Shown: positions 46,266 to 59,795 of the stretch, piece by piece | Numbering within the stretch: the stretch's first letter is position 1 | How the letters are laid out: every line of letters begins with the position of its first letter | Origin: Owenia fusiformis | Taxonomy: Eukaryota; Annelida; Polychaeta; Sabellida; Oweniidae | Direction of reading: 5' to 3' | NCBI GenBank assembly: GCA_903813345.2 | Contig: CAIIXF020000003.1 | Span: forward strand, 2,510,109-2,570,108 | DNA: 60,000 nucleotides | Program-made: the position numbers and the translations under genes | The notes under the pieces: model-generated | The model's input: the letters and a program-made list of their open reading frames with translations, nothing else | What the model was told of the DNA's origin: nothing | Database searches by the model: none

Positions 46266-46859
46266 CAGTCAGAACATTGCTTCTAGATGTCTTTCTTATA
46301 CCTGCTATTTTCAATAAAGTAAAAGAAAGGCAATTTCCTGACCCATAGTTCTTCATTAACAGAAACTGCCCTGTCATCTCATCACATGCTGCAACATGCA
46401 TCAATAATTAACTTTTAGCAGAACTTTTGTTTGAAAGATACATTTGCACCTACTTGCGCTTGCACATCCTGAGATATATTAAAAAAAACTTTGTTTACAC
46501 TTCTATAATATTCACATGTACTGTAGTGTGAATATGGCATGAGTGGCAATTCTGCTGAGGTGAAGATGCTTTCTTTGTGAAAAATTTAATTTGACATCAC
46601 AAAGATATGCCCTTCTTAATCATGGACGAGCCTTTTATTTATAAGAGCTGTTTGTCACGATAAGCTGAATGGAATTAAACATACATGATGTAATCAAGAT
46701 ATTAATGGCTCGTAAACTATCAATCGTGACTTGAGAGTGGACACAGACAGAGAAATTGCTTGCATCAATTAACATTTTTTATAGCTTTGTAACCACGTTG
46801 ACCGATGCTCCTACGAATTATTTCCTCCATTAGGACAAGTGTAAATTAAGCCCCACTAA

Positions 46860-47120
46860 TATGAACACTTATGGGGTTGGGTAAGTGTGCACATTTTGTG
46901 GTGTTCATTTTGAAGAATAGGTTCTTACATGGGAACCAATGGGATGAATAAAAACGGGAAAGTATTCATGTAACAAAAGTGTTCATCTAACGGCGCTAGA
47001 TTTAACATGGGAGCCAATGGGAGGAATTAAAATGGGAAAAGTGTTCATGTTACAAAAGTGTTCCAACTAACAACTCTTGATTATATGGGATCCAATTGGA
47101 AGGAATAAAAATGGCCCTAG
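46860..47120. repeat. ~75-bp diverged tandem repeat, 3 copies
   Basis: ACATGGGAACCAATGGGATG, ACATGGGAGCCAATGGGAGG and ATATGGGATCCAATTGGAAG mark three successive units. Each is followed by AATAAAAA/AATGGG and GTGTTCATGTAACAAAAGTG variants. Confidence 0.75.
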
Positions 47121-48643
47121 GGTATTAATCTAGGATTAGGTGTACGTGGGCAAGCATTTTATTGATAGACGAATTCACATGCAATATAATGTGCGTACGC
47201 CTCTGTCGACCAAGTTAAGCACAGACATGACAATGTCATAACAAACTATTTCTTTATTTCCTTGTAGAAATGTCAAGAAATTTTGATATTTAACCAAAAT
47301 AGCCCAAGATATTTGAAGCGACATGCACACGCAATATAATGTGAGCAAATCCCCGAGGACGAGGATCAAGGTTATACAATGTGACACAGAACCCATTTAT
47401 TTTGGAGTATCTTTCTTGTTAGTTGAGATATCTTCATGATTTTTATGTGTAGATAGAGTGCTCAGTAATCAACAATTTGGAAGAGATGTCTCATTTTCCA
47501 CTGAGGCATGCTCCGAAGCAAAGCCACTCAAAAATGTAAATTGGGAAATCTGTGTTTCTTAAAATTTGCCCAATTCATTTGTCAGTTCATCAAATTTGAC
47601 AAAATTATTTAGAAAAAGGGGTAGAACTGAAATATTATTGATAATTATATGTATTAGCCAGGGAAAGCAATCCAGAAATGACTCAAATAATGGCTAAGAC
47701 AGAAATTCCAGATTTCAGAAAATTGTATTTTTGAGCAATTTTTGACGATTTCACTGAGATCATAGTGATATCCAGGATGCTGATGCTATCCAAGTACACC
47801 AATCATTTATTTATTAAGCCAGCCAGTCATCAAGGAATTTCGACATTGTAAAAAGTGTCAGGAAAACATCTGAAATTTTGCATCAGAGCTCGGAAATTGA
47901 AGTATAAATTGATAAAAATTGATAATGTCGTAAAGAAATTGAAATTATTGAGATAAATGGACTGAGATTGTGTGAAGCAAAAATTAAGAAATAAAAATGT
48001 TTGTAAGGGAAATGCCATGTGGTTTATTCTGAAAAGTTTGTAGGAAGCCCGAAGAGCATGATGCCATGCTTGGGAACAATAAAACTTTTTCGTTATTAAT
48101 TTTTAAGGACTCTCAGGCAATGAATAAATGTGAAGATGTCATCGGAGACTAGGATTATCATCAATGTAACATTTGAACAAGAATGTCAATTTTATAATAA
48201 ATAATACTTTTTTTATTATTTAATGGAACTCTCAGGGGAAATACAGAGATTTTTCTGACAAAATGCCATTAAGTCCTTTGGTCTTAGGACTGAAAAATGA
48301 TTCACTAATAGAGGTGTTCCACTTATAGAGGTGTTTATCTTCTTTATGACATAATTTCACAAAGTTTTGATCAAAAAAGAAATCTGAAGAATCCTTTTCA
48401 GGAATTTTCGTTATCTGCTCCATTGTTAGCTTCATCCATGGCAAATATAAATCTTGGCGTGTTATATCCGTACAGCCACATATGACATTAATGTGATTTA
48501 CAAATACAGGTCCATTTGAAAATGATCTTTAATTGCTTCAAGGTAACATACATATTTAACACACACCAATCATGCATTATACATTATTATACCAAACCAA
48601 TGCTTTACTGATGTTCATGCATTACCTTATTTTGTGTTTTCAG
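47121..48643. other. Intron 11, last part
   Basis: A loosely repeated ACACGCAATATAATGTG / ACATGCAATATAATGTG pair lies near 47177 and 47328. No exon is seen besides the one starting at 48644. Confidence 0.55.
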
Positions 48644-48686
48644 GTCACAAGACAAAAAGAAAGACAAAAAGAAATCCTTATTTTAA
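48644..48686 (+). CDS. SEPT7: Septin-7 terminal exon (lysine-rich tail)
   Basis: The acceptor is TTTTCAG ending at 48643. It completes Glu 463 and encodes SQDKKKDKKKSLF, then TAA at 48684-48686. A basic tail ending in a hydrophobic-aromatic pair matches the K-rich ...KGKIF-like ending of vertebrate SEPT7. Phase and homology make this the best terminal exon, though an alternative one may exist at 50546. Confidence 0.92.
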
Positions 48687-49040
48687 TAGAGACATTTACA
48701 GCAATTTCTTGTCACAATGAAAACCAGTCATCATATTCCTTGTCATGAATTCCCATAATGCTTTGCAAAGGCAAGCAGACGTATGTAAGATGTGCATGAA
48801 GAAATAACAGCAATCCAACAATTAAAGGACACAAGACATGAATACATTCAGAACAGCTGTTTTTCAAGTATACAAGAGACATATAGTCTAGCTACAAGCC
48901 CTTGTCCCCCCCTGAAACTACATCTGTGTGAGGTGAGTAGTGAAGTAGAAGGGGGTCACTGAGGCTTGTTGCTAGTCTTAGAGACATATAAAAAATGAAC
49001 AAAAGCATACTACTACTAAGGTTAACAAGTTCCAATAAAT
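48687..49040 (+). other. Probable 3' untranslated region
   Basis: Follows the stop codon. The first AATAAA after it is at 49034-49039, a candidate polyadenylation signal. The true 3' end cannot be fixed from sequence alone. Confidence 0.45.
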
Positions 49041-49614
49041 CAACATACATGTAAGTATTTATCAATGAACTATCTTTCCCCTACATAATCAGGGGATTTA
49101 TAAAAATAATTCCAAGTATTCATAAATATGTATTAAAGTATTTTATAAGTCAGGATGTATTAAATCATCATTTATTACTTAAACCAGGCATATGTAGCAC
49201 AGTATATTCCATGATTTGAGCAAATACTGAACTGCCATAATCACCATTTTTAAAGGGACACTGTAGATATGTCAAAATGTGGTCATTATCATTTGTACAC
49301 AGTGTTTACTGCTTATTTAAAGGAATTCAACCAGTACCTCTGATCCCAAAATACACCAAAATTCAGAATTTTCTTACACAATGATCTTTCGATTCTGTAA
49401 ATAATGAAGTTAGGAACGAGTCGTTCATGAAGCCCTTTAAAAGATACATGTTCAGCTTTATTTTCTAAGAATGTATATGTTGTATACATGTACTAGAATA
49501 GCATGTGAGTTGTAATGTTTAGTTTCGTACACAAGCCAGAAAAACCTGATTGCCATTTTGTCCTACCTGTAACTCAGCTGTCAGGTTTAGGTCCTGCAAA
49601 CAAGTCAGAAAAAT

Positions 49615-49710
49615 ATTTGAGCTTGCATTTTCTCGATATTTGAGCTGGCATTTTCACGATATTTGAGCTGGCATTTTCACGATATTTGAGCTTGCATTTT
49701 CTCGACTTGT
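49615..49710. repeat. ~23-bp tandem repeat, 4 copies
   Basis: GATATTTGAGCTGGCATTTT with CAC or CTC joins, repeated four times. Confidence 0.85.
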
Positions 49711-49971
49711 ATGGAAGTCAGGTTTTGCTTATTATGATGATAGCATCAATCCTATTTGATCAATTGACTTTTCATTCATATCCTGGTATGAAAACCTCTT
49801 ACGATTCCTACTTCCACCTTTTAAATATCCAATTAGAGATGGTTATTGTAAGTCACGTGCCAGATGGAGAGTGCCTAAGATCAGGAAAGTTTGAACTCTT
49901 ATGAATTCCGCACCCAGAGTCTAATTTGAGAGCTTGTAAGTATCAATTTAGGGTAATATTTCAAAAAGATA

Positions 49972-50040
49972 TACAGGGTGTCCATACCTTAAATAGACTT
50001 TGTATCGTAATTGTAAATGGACTCCATGGGTCACCCTGTA
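49972..50040. mobile_element. Micro-MITE family G (69 bp)
   Basis: Begins TACAGGGTGTCC and ends with the imperfect complement GGGTCACCCTGTA, enclosing AGACTTTGTATCGTAATTG. A partial reverse copy lies at 28006-28043. The ACAGGGTG end is shared with the larger element at 58093. Confidence 0.65.
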
Positions 50041-50545
50041 TATTCAATAGAATGGTTTTTTTTCTCAATAGTTAGATTTCGCTTTTTTAAAGTTTCTTCT
50101 AGACTCGTTGAATGGGAAATAATTGTTTGATCTTGCATCACCCAATCAGGAGAGGTCGAGCAAAATTGATTGACCAATCAGAATGGCAGTCACTGCATTT
50201 TAAGCTGTCATGAGTACCTGGCAATTGGATTTGTTTCATCTTCAAATTTCTACGAAATGTAATGGCAGCTTCTTTTGGGACATTGAGAGTGAGTCATAAG
50301 AACACGAACCTCAATGCCTCGGGGTAACCCATGGGAGCTCTTCATAGAAAGAGGATAATTTATTTGGCGATTTTAGTTATCAAAGTTGTTTACAGATGAT
50401 GGTTTTTAACCCAGTAAGTCATCATGACCTGTTGACTGACTTAATACATTTTAATAGTTCTCTCGACATAATAGATCGCATAACAGAAGATAATGTTCTC
50501 GGGTCTAATCTAAACTGTAACATAAATGTCATTCTGTCCCTTTAG

Positions 50546-50603
50546 GACCGTAAGAAGAGGAGTTTCAAAGGGAATGTGGGAATTCCCAGCTCGGTTCATG
50601 TGA
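50546..50603 (+). other. Candidate cryptic or alternative exon
   Basis: CCCTTTAG ends at 50545, and a donor-like GTGAGT follows at 50600. Phase 0 reads DRKKRSFKGNVGIPSSVH up to the donor. In the phase that follows septin exon 11 it reads TVRRGVSKGMWEFPARFM and stops at TGA 50601-50603. Base composition is richer than the flanks. There is no family match I recognise. Confidence 0.3.
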
Positions 50604-51204
50604 GTAATTGCCAATCTGGAAAAATAGTCAAATTTGACCATAATTCAGATAATTTTGGTAAAAATTCAAGAAATTTGGGAAATTTTGAGGAATTTGATTG
50701 GCAATTTTGGTGAGGTTTTTATTAACCTTATACTTTTTTCTTTTTTTCAAAAAACAATAGATCCCCCTTTAGAATTTGTTGCTATGTCTGTGTATCTTGA
50801 TGATTACGCTACTAAATTACAAAATTACCTCTTTGATCTGACGTCCTGGCGAAAATAACTAAATTGTAAATATGTGATCTATCATGTCTATTTGAGGATC
50901 ATGTAGAATGTCAACATTGAAATAATTTGATCAATGAAGTTCAAAAATAGACTTCTTAATCACTCCAATGATGCCATTATTGAGAAACATAATACAGGTG
51001 AAGCCATTCCATTGTTAATGTTCAAATTATTTGTCTTTGTTGGTAAAATCCAAATGGGTTTTATGAGAGTGTTTTACTGATTATTGGTTTAATTTGCTAT
51101 TTTTAAATGTAGACAGCTATTTTTTTTTTCATTTGGTGATGTTCTGTGAAAATTTCCTTCAAATTCCCTTCCATGAAATAACATGTGTTGATTGAGATAC
51201 ATAT

Positions 51205-51480
51205 ACCAGGTCGTTCAATAAGTTTGCGGAAAACTTTTAATGGGGGATGCTCAAAAGATGGAATAGCGCTGAAATATTTGCAGCATTTCCGTTGGTGATG
51301 CATAAAACATTGAATATCTCTGAAGTCTAGACTACTGTTATAAAGTCAGCCTGGGGAAATATATGTCGACATTTTGATTTTCAATCATAAACTGACGCAT
51401 ATATAATCTGTAATCTGATTGGTTGAGTAAATTGTACGTTAACCTCTCTCAACCAATCAGAATCCAGATACAAGTATGCC
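51205..51480. mobile_element. Possible mariner-like end and palindrome
   Basis: ACCAGGTCGTTCAATAAGTT at about 51207 resembles mariner terminal repeats, but no matching second end was found. A separate palindrome pairs CTGATTGGTTGAG (51416) with CTCAACCAATCAG (51448). Weak evidence. Confidence 0.3.
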
Positions 51481-53440
51481 AGCAGCTCTCATCGTGTACA
51501 TAGTGAAAGCCTTTACGTGAATATGTGTATGTCTTATTAATTATTTCTAACGCAAACTCGTATAAATCTAGCTTTTGTAACATCAATTATTATTAGTATA
51601 TTCATGTATATATCAGTAAATATGATGTATTGTAATTTGAATTGTATAGCTTTAAATGTCATATGCCTTATTGCATAGGTGTTTATGCAATTATTTCCAT
51701 TTAATAGTCTCGGCTTACATCTAATGAATATAGTGGTATTGAATCAGCACAACAAACTCTTCTTTTGGCTTGTTTCCATGGTTTCCATTAACAAGAGACT
51801 TTCACATTTAATTCAAAATTCTCGATTGCGCACAGACACTTAATGAATTTCTGATTTTATTAAGGAGATGTTCTTCAAAATACGAGAAGTCTTGCTCCAA
51901 TCTCTAAAAACCTAGTTTAACCTTCACAAAAGGTGAAGAAGTTTTGGGAAGTCTAGAGACTTGAGGCAAGGCCTTATTAACAAACCTAATACTTCTATCC
52001 TAATTAGAAGTGAAAGTCACGTAGGTGCTTACGTGTTGATAATATCCTGATAATGTAAGAGAATGCGCCGTCATGCCTAGAGCTTTAGTTTCCAATTTAG
52101 TGCATGTTCAGACATACAGGTATGCTATGTCATCTGTCTGTCTAGAAATTATTAAAATTTTACCGAGGCGTAAATATCGTAAATTCCATATTGAGGAGGT
52201 TAAAAAGGGTGTGTCTTTAATTTCTCGAAAGTGTCTCAAAATGGCAACTGTAAAAACCCAACCTTGTTTTTCCAGACTTCTGAGACTTAAAATGAAGAAA
52301 ATTTGAAGAAAAATATGGCAAAATTCTCATTTATTCTTCATGCCCGGCATGTTCCCCACTTTTTGCTCTCTCGTGCTTAAGCTATCAATTTTTCCCTCAA
52401 TATTCCTACTAAAATCATTGTAAAAATGTAACGCATATACGTAGCATATTGTAAATGTCTTAGTATAACATGTACAGAATTTGTATAGACCGTGTATACA
52501 TGTACTTGTATAGGAATTAAAAAATTGTATAATAGTATTGTGTTCTTTTGTTTTTTGTACAATAGTTTGTTAGATTGTGGATTGGAGCTATTTGGCCGAG
52601 TCAAGTCGGACTGATATTCTTGTCCTGGTTCCAATGTACTGTAGATATGTGATGACCTAATTCATTTGGTGACCTTATTCATACATTGACCTTATTTATA
52701 TGCTGCCCTAATTGGGTTGATATGTTAAAGATATTTTTGAGAAATACACCTTGAACAAGTCCTAAACAAAAATTATTTTGATTTAAATTTTACATAGGGC
52801 CTTTAACATATAACCACAAGAAAAGAGTATTAGATTATTTCATGCAACCTGAGTATGATCTCAGGCTACCATGGCGACCATAACAGTGTTTCCTGAAATA
52901 TTTTAACTTTACATTTCCGGTTCTTATATGTGGAAAAACGCACTTGAACATGGTTGGTGCATATTCTTAGTCATAACCCCCCCCCCCCTCTTACTGCCTC
53001 TGCTTCTATTCACATCTTCACCTTCAATATTGCCCAGGTCCTCATATACAGTATAAATTTAGAAAATATGAAAAACATGGAATATAAATTAATGTTCCTA
53101 TTTAATTCAGAGGGGATAGTATTAAATATACTCTCGAAATATATATCTTTATAGAGAGAGATAAAATAATGGAAGGCATCCAATGAAATCCTGCAATGAT
53201 CAGATACCCTTAAGATATAGATAATTAGTCAAGCTTTTTCATTCATTTTTTTGTAAGCTGTACGATTTGCCCAAAGGCGGGATAAAAGTATGATAAAGCT
53301 CATAATAATAAAAATAGTAAAATTTTCTAAACTGGTAGCCATGGAGACCAGTCAAGTGTTTGGAATTGAAGGTGTTCATATTTTGGAGTTTTAAAATGAT
53401 GACAATCTAACATGAAAAAATGGGATCTTCTAAAAAGTGT
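51481..53440. other. Intergenic sequence, no recognised gene
   Basis: A 77-codon + frame at 52073-52306 and an 85-codon - frame at 52377-52634 were inspected. Neither shows motifs or family resemblance. C-run at 52977-52987. Confidence 0.5.
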
Positions 53441-53640
53441 TCACATTAAAGTGTTCACATTGAAGTGTTCGCGTTAAAGTGTTCAATAAAAGTGTACACA
53501 TTAAAGTGTTCAATAAAAGTGTTCACATTAAAGTGTTTAATAAAAGTGTTCACATTAAAGTATTCAATAAAAAATTTCACATTAAAGTGTTCAATAAAAG
53601 TGTTCACATTAAAGTGTTCAATAAAAGTGTTCAATTAAGA
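53440..53640. repeat. 27-bp tandem repeat, ~6 copies
   Basis: GTGTTCACATTAAA and GTGTTCAATAAAA alternate; 27 bp encodes nine residues, so a repetitive open frame (HIKVFNKSV) appears. It runs into AGAGAGGTGTTTGGATAC, a phrase also seen near 9885 and, complemented, near 15585. Confidence 0.85.
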
Positions 53641-53897
53641 GAGGTGTTTGGATACAGAAACGTACTATATTCACTGAATGACACAATTTAGCCTCGTTAT
53701 GTAGCCATTTGAATGAGAAGTGGTGATATTGTTACATTTCTGTAACACATATGTTACACTTATCATTCTGTAACTTTTGACATGTTACTCATACACAGTA
53801 GGAACCACTCAGGTTTTGATTCAAACTAGGATATTTCTCTTGATGGAGACAATAAGCCAGTTTACATTTAATAGAACAATATTTACTTACATCATCA

Positions 53898-54363
53898 TTG
53901 ATAAGGGGTGAACGCTCTTTAATAGCTCAGTTAAGAACTGGTATACTTCCTTCAGCAATAGAAACGGGGAGATTTACTCAACCAAAAACCCCAGTAAACC
54001 AAAGACCGTGCCAAATTTGTAACTCAAATAAAATTGAAAATGAAACGCATTTCGTATTTGAGTGTTCGTATTATTCAGAAGCTAGAAAGCCTTTTCTTCA
54101 AGAAATCAAAGACAATTCCTTTAAAGATATCTTTGAAATAAAAAATAGATTAAAATGCTTTGGAAAGTATTTGCAAAATATATTCTATATAGGGAAAAGA
54201 GTTTTATTTAAAAATCAAAATCAATAATGATGTTGAACTGAACTGCACTAATTTTATATTTGTATTGTTAAAAATGTAACTTATGTAAAATGTGTCCCAT
54301 AAGTCCAGGTAGGGCTGGCTATCTTAGATAGGTGACACTTAAATAAATGAATGAATAAATAAA
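53898..54363 (+). mobile_element. 5'-truncated LINE, C-terminus of ORF2 plus 3' tail
   Basis: The frame at 53898-54227 reads LIAQLRTGILPSAIETGRF, then RPCQICNSNKIENETHFVFE and CSYYSEARKPF. This resembles the zinc-knuckle-like region (C..C....E.E.HF...C..Y...R) at the end of reverse-transcriptase proteins of animal non-LTR retrotransposons. It is followed by a 3' untranslated part with a GGTAGGGCTGGCTATCTTAG hairpin-like segment and ends in an AATAAATGAATGAATAAATA microsatellite, typical of some LINE tails. The reverse transcriptase and endonuclease domains are absent (5' truncation). Confidence 0.75.
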
Positions 54364-56474
<2,111 letters not shown>

Positions 56475-57023
56475 CGTGAGTAGTGTGTGTTAGATATAAC
56501 CTCGTGACTGACAATATTATCTTTGAATTTGAAATATACCAATATGATTATTAAATGTACTAGAAAGGCAAATATTTGAAAATAGATTTCGAAAAATTGC
56601 ACAATTTCTCCATAACTCCATGTCATGCCTTTTTCTAGGATAACCCAAAAAGTTCCAACTTTTTCAGGTTTTTAGGTTATCTTACAAACATTGAAAAAGG
56701 GAGTACCTTTTTTTTAATTCTAATGAACATCGTAATGTAATGTTCAACGACTTCTATTGAACAGATATTTGATTTCTTTTCTCAGAAAGTTAAACTAAAA
56801 TTGTAAGCCTATTACATATACTCGTAGTCGTAGACTAGACAAATTGCTTCTTAATTTACCTTTTGAGATCACAATCCATCATTTCACCTTGAACTAGAAA
56901 GATAAACTATTTCAGTCTACGAGCAAGTTGATAGGGAGGATAATTATAAGCTAGACATTTTTTAGAAAACGTGTCACGTGATTGTCCTCTAGGGATACGT
57001 TCTCCGTCGTGATCGTGATCATT

Positions 57024-57135
57024 ATGCCTTGGTCACATTTGCTCCGATTTTCACTACGGCGCCCGGCCGATTGAGTATTTTGTTCAAAATTGAATATAAT
57101 ATTGAACAAAACACTCAATCGGCCTGACATCGGCA
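57024..57135. mobile_element. MITE family B, copy 2 (one end unclear)
   Basis: The left end, ATGCCTTGGTCACATTTGCT, and the inner palindrome CCGATTGAGTATTTTGTTCA with its complement match 2684-2827. The right 13-bp end is not intact. Confidence 0.65.
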
Positions 57136-57479
57136 TTACTTGCCAGACTGAGAAAAGATAAGTAGTTGTAAAATAAGGTCTCTGTGAAAACAATGGATGG
57201 AGTAACCCTTGGGTCACGATATTACATATACGGGTACACGTACGCTTTGAAATGTTTAGCTTATTTATGATCACAACGAGTAAGTTTCCGAGACTGACAA
57301 TTACATTTTTACTTACTTTTATCGTTTGGCAACTCGGGAAGTCTAATATTGTATCTATCTGGCGTCTCACTCAGAAACGATGACCATTGTTCTTTAGTTT
57401 TTCTGCAAATATGATAATGAAAATTGTTATTGAATACAACATATGATAATTTGTGAATTATAATATGATTGTTCCATTC

Positions 57480-57720
57480 CTATAATGTTTCGCCCCTTGG
57501 ACAGTTCACCCCTAGACATTTCACCTCCTGGTCGTTTCTCTCCTGGACTATTCATCCCTTTGACACCCCTAACCAAAGTAAAATTCAGTATTCAGAGTGA
57601 AATGTCAAGGGGAAAAATCTCTAATGGATGTAAAATCTTTTGGGGGTGAAACGTCCACGGGGTGGAATATCTGAGTATTAAATCATCCAGGGGGTGAAAT
57701 GTCTAAAAGAGAGAAAAGTC
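57480..57720. repeat. Degenerate inverted array of GGGTGAAATGTC
   Basis: The left half has C-rich phrases (GGACAGTTCACCCC, GACATTTCACCTCC, GGACTATTCATCCC). The right half has the complements (GGGGGTGAAACGTCC, GGGGGTGAAATGTC, GGGGTGGAATATC). The whole could fold back on itself imperfectly. Confidence 0.65.
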
Positions 57721-58092
57721 TAAAAAGCTAATGCGTATAACTGTTATACATGTATATTCACCGCATAAATATCACATAATCACATTAATATTACAAACAT
57801 GTATGCGTGTTGACTTGCGAGTGTTGTTTTTCAAGTATATAGCTAATAAATTAATATTAACAAGGATTTGTGTATATATTTGCAAATTGCAGATTATGAA
57901 ATACGAGGCTTTATATAACTTTGTAACGTGGGTTGCATGTGGGTTTGAGTATTTGACAGCCATAGATAGCTTTCTCGACGTGAACCTAGTAAGGCAATTA
58001 CATTTATGGATCTTTAATTAACCTTTTATTTTTCACGTGATTATAATCCCAGGAACCTATGTCGGATATTTCTAGGAATATTCAGCACTATA

Positions 58093-58672
58093 CAGGGTGG
58101 TCAAAAAATGGAAACTGTATTTTCCTCATATCTTTGTCATTTTGGGTAATCATTCTCTGAAATTTAACACATATGTACAACATTCAATTTCCTAGCAGCT
58201 TATTATATTTCATGACCATCAGATTGATAGTCACAATGGTATAGTACTTTGAACAAGATGCCCCAGTGTGGCCACCATCGCGCTATTGGCAAATCTGAAC
58301 AGGTTGTCAATGATCTGACTATACTTTTCAGCAGGTATGGCCTGAATGTCATGGATGATCTCCTTTTTGAGGTCTGCAGTTGTCCTGAGGTTATTCTCGT
58401 ACACTCTTTTTTTGGTGTATCACCACAGGTTGAAGTTAGGTAGGGTCACTTTGGATGATAGGTGCAGGTTTGCCGAAAGTACAATATTGACCACTGGAGC
58501 ATGTTGTTTAAAGTGCTGTAAAGTTCTAACTATCAATTTGAGGGTCATGAAATACGGGAGGCTGGTAGGAAATTGAATGTTGTATAAATGTGCCAAATAT
58601 CAGGGAGTAAGCACCTTAAATGACAAAGATATGAGGAAATGACGACATGGTTTCCATTTTTTGAACACCCTG
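58093..58672 (-). mobile_element. Deleted Tc1/mariner-type element with TA duplication
   Basis: The ends CAGGGTGGTCAAAAAATGG and CCATTTTTTGAACACCCTG are inverted repeats. Similarity extends about 140 bp inward on both sides. TA flanks it at 58091-58092 and 58673-58674, the Tc1/mariner target signature. On the minus strand, 58440 to 58245 reads KKRVYENNLRTTADLKKEI, PAEKYSQIIDNLF and similar, resembling the C-terminus of Tc/IS630-type transposases (..LK.RVY..NPRT...LK..I). A stop interrupts it just before, and the catalytic domain is missing. Confidence 0.8.
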
Positions 58673-59104
58673 TACTTGAACTCTTTTTTAGCTTTAACAT
58701 TAGCCAGGGTCATTTTGTTTAATTAATTGTCACATACATCTTTTCGTAATTACCTGAGATTTAATATTATATTTGAATTAAGTTCCTTAATACGCTAACC
58801 AGGGCCTTTTGGATAATTGATTGTCATAAATCGTCTGTCACTACCTGGGAAGGGAAAATAACTCACTGAGGGACATCTGTAAATTATCATTAATATTTTT
58901 TCTATCAGGTGATTATTATTCCCGGAACCCTGTTCAATGGAAAATGATTTGAATACTGATGATTTACCTCTAAAGTTCTTATTCAGAGAGAGTTAAGCAT
59001 TTCTCTAATTGGTCTGGCTGGATACTATAGCATAAGGTATTGGATGTCCTTGTGAAAAGCTATATTTTTAAAAATACCCCAAAGCATGTGATCCCTTGAA
59101 GAAC

Positions 59105-59606
59105 AAGTGAGTGATTGCAAAAGCTCACCATGTGAGCTAATAAGGACAACAGAAGAAACCATATTCATGGAAACCGTTTAGTTACTTTTATTTATTTTTA
59201 TATATGAGTGAGTGATTGCAAAAGCTCACCATGTGAGCTAATAAGGACAACAGAAGAAACGCATTTTCATGGAAACCGTTTAGTTACTTTTATTTATTTT
59301 TATATATGAGTGAGTGATTGCAAAAGCTCACCATGTGAGCTAATAAAGACAACAGAAGACACCATATTCATGGAAACCGTTTAGTTACTTTTATTTATTT
59401 TTATATATGAGTGAGTGATTGCAAAAGCTCACCATGTGAGCTAATAAGGACAACAGAAGAAACCATATTCATGGAAACCGTTTAGTTACTTTTATTTATT
59501 TTTATATATGAGTGAGTGATTGCAAAAGCTCACCATGTGAGCTAATAAGGACAACAGAAGAAACCATATTCATGGAAACCGTTTAGTTACTTTTATTTAT
59601 TTTTAG
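59105..59606. repeat. ~102-bp tandem repeat, 5 copies
   Basis: The unit contains GTGAGTGATTGCAAAAGCTC, ACCATGTGAGCTAATAAGGA, GGAAACCGTTTAGTTAC and TTTTATTTATTTTTATATAT. Each copy carries the perfect small hairpin AGCTCAC-CAT-GTGAGCT. Copies are almost identical. Confidence 0.93.
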
Positions 59607-59795
59607 GTAACAAATTGAATCGTGATCAATTTATATTCATATTACGTTTTGATATTACATTGTCAGTACAAGTGCCAGGTCTTCCGACTCATAGTCTAAT
59701 TTTTTTTTAAATAACAAATTACATCGTGATAAATTTATATTCATATTACGTTTTATTGTCACGAGTACCAGGTCTTCCGACTCATAGTCTAACTA
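59607..59795. repeat. ~100-bp direct duplication
   Basis: TTTATATTCATATTACGTTT and CCAGGTCTTCCGACTCATAG occur twice in the same order, at 59630-59695 and 59735-59790. Remaining bases to 60000 show nothing recognisable. Confidence 0.8.

Larger units (their letters stand above)
4504..48686 (+). other. SEPT7: Septin gene (SEPT7/Peanut group), 12 visible exons
   Basis: This entry is the gene span; the coding parts are listed exon by exon. Joining 4504-4780, 13959-14068, 18912-19012, 23942-24076, 24612-24729, 24990-25082, 26900-26996, 28307-28358, 29068-29175, 40258-40393, 41027-41187 and 48644-48686 gives 1431 nt (476 codons plus TAA) with no internal stop and matching phases throughout. Septins are GTP-binding proteins that form hetero-oligomers and filaments under the membrane, at the cytokinetic ring and in cilia. 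Assignment to the SEPT7 group rests on near-identity to vertebrate SEPT7 in several blocks, such as [18 protein letters not shown] and the [13 protein letters not shown] coiled-coil segment. The initiator Met and promoter are not seen. Confidence 0.95.

Noticed and set aside
52073-52306. 77-codon + frame as a small gene
   Set aside because: No motif, no splice context and no recognisable homology; length is within chance expectation.
53479-53691. 70-codon HIKVFNKSV-repeat frame
   Set aside because: Produced by the 27-bp repeat unit; no independent coding evidence.
56951-57370. 139-codon minus-strand frame
   Set aside because: Overlaps the family B MITE for part of its length, and the rest has no domain or repeat-independent support.
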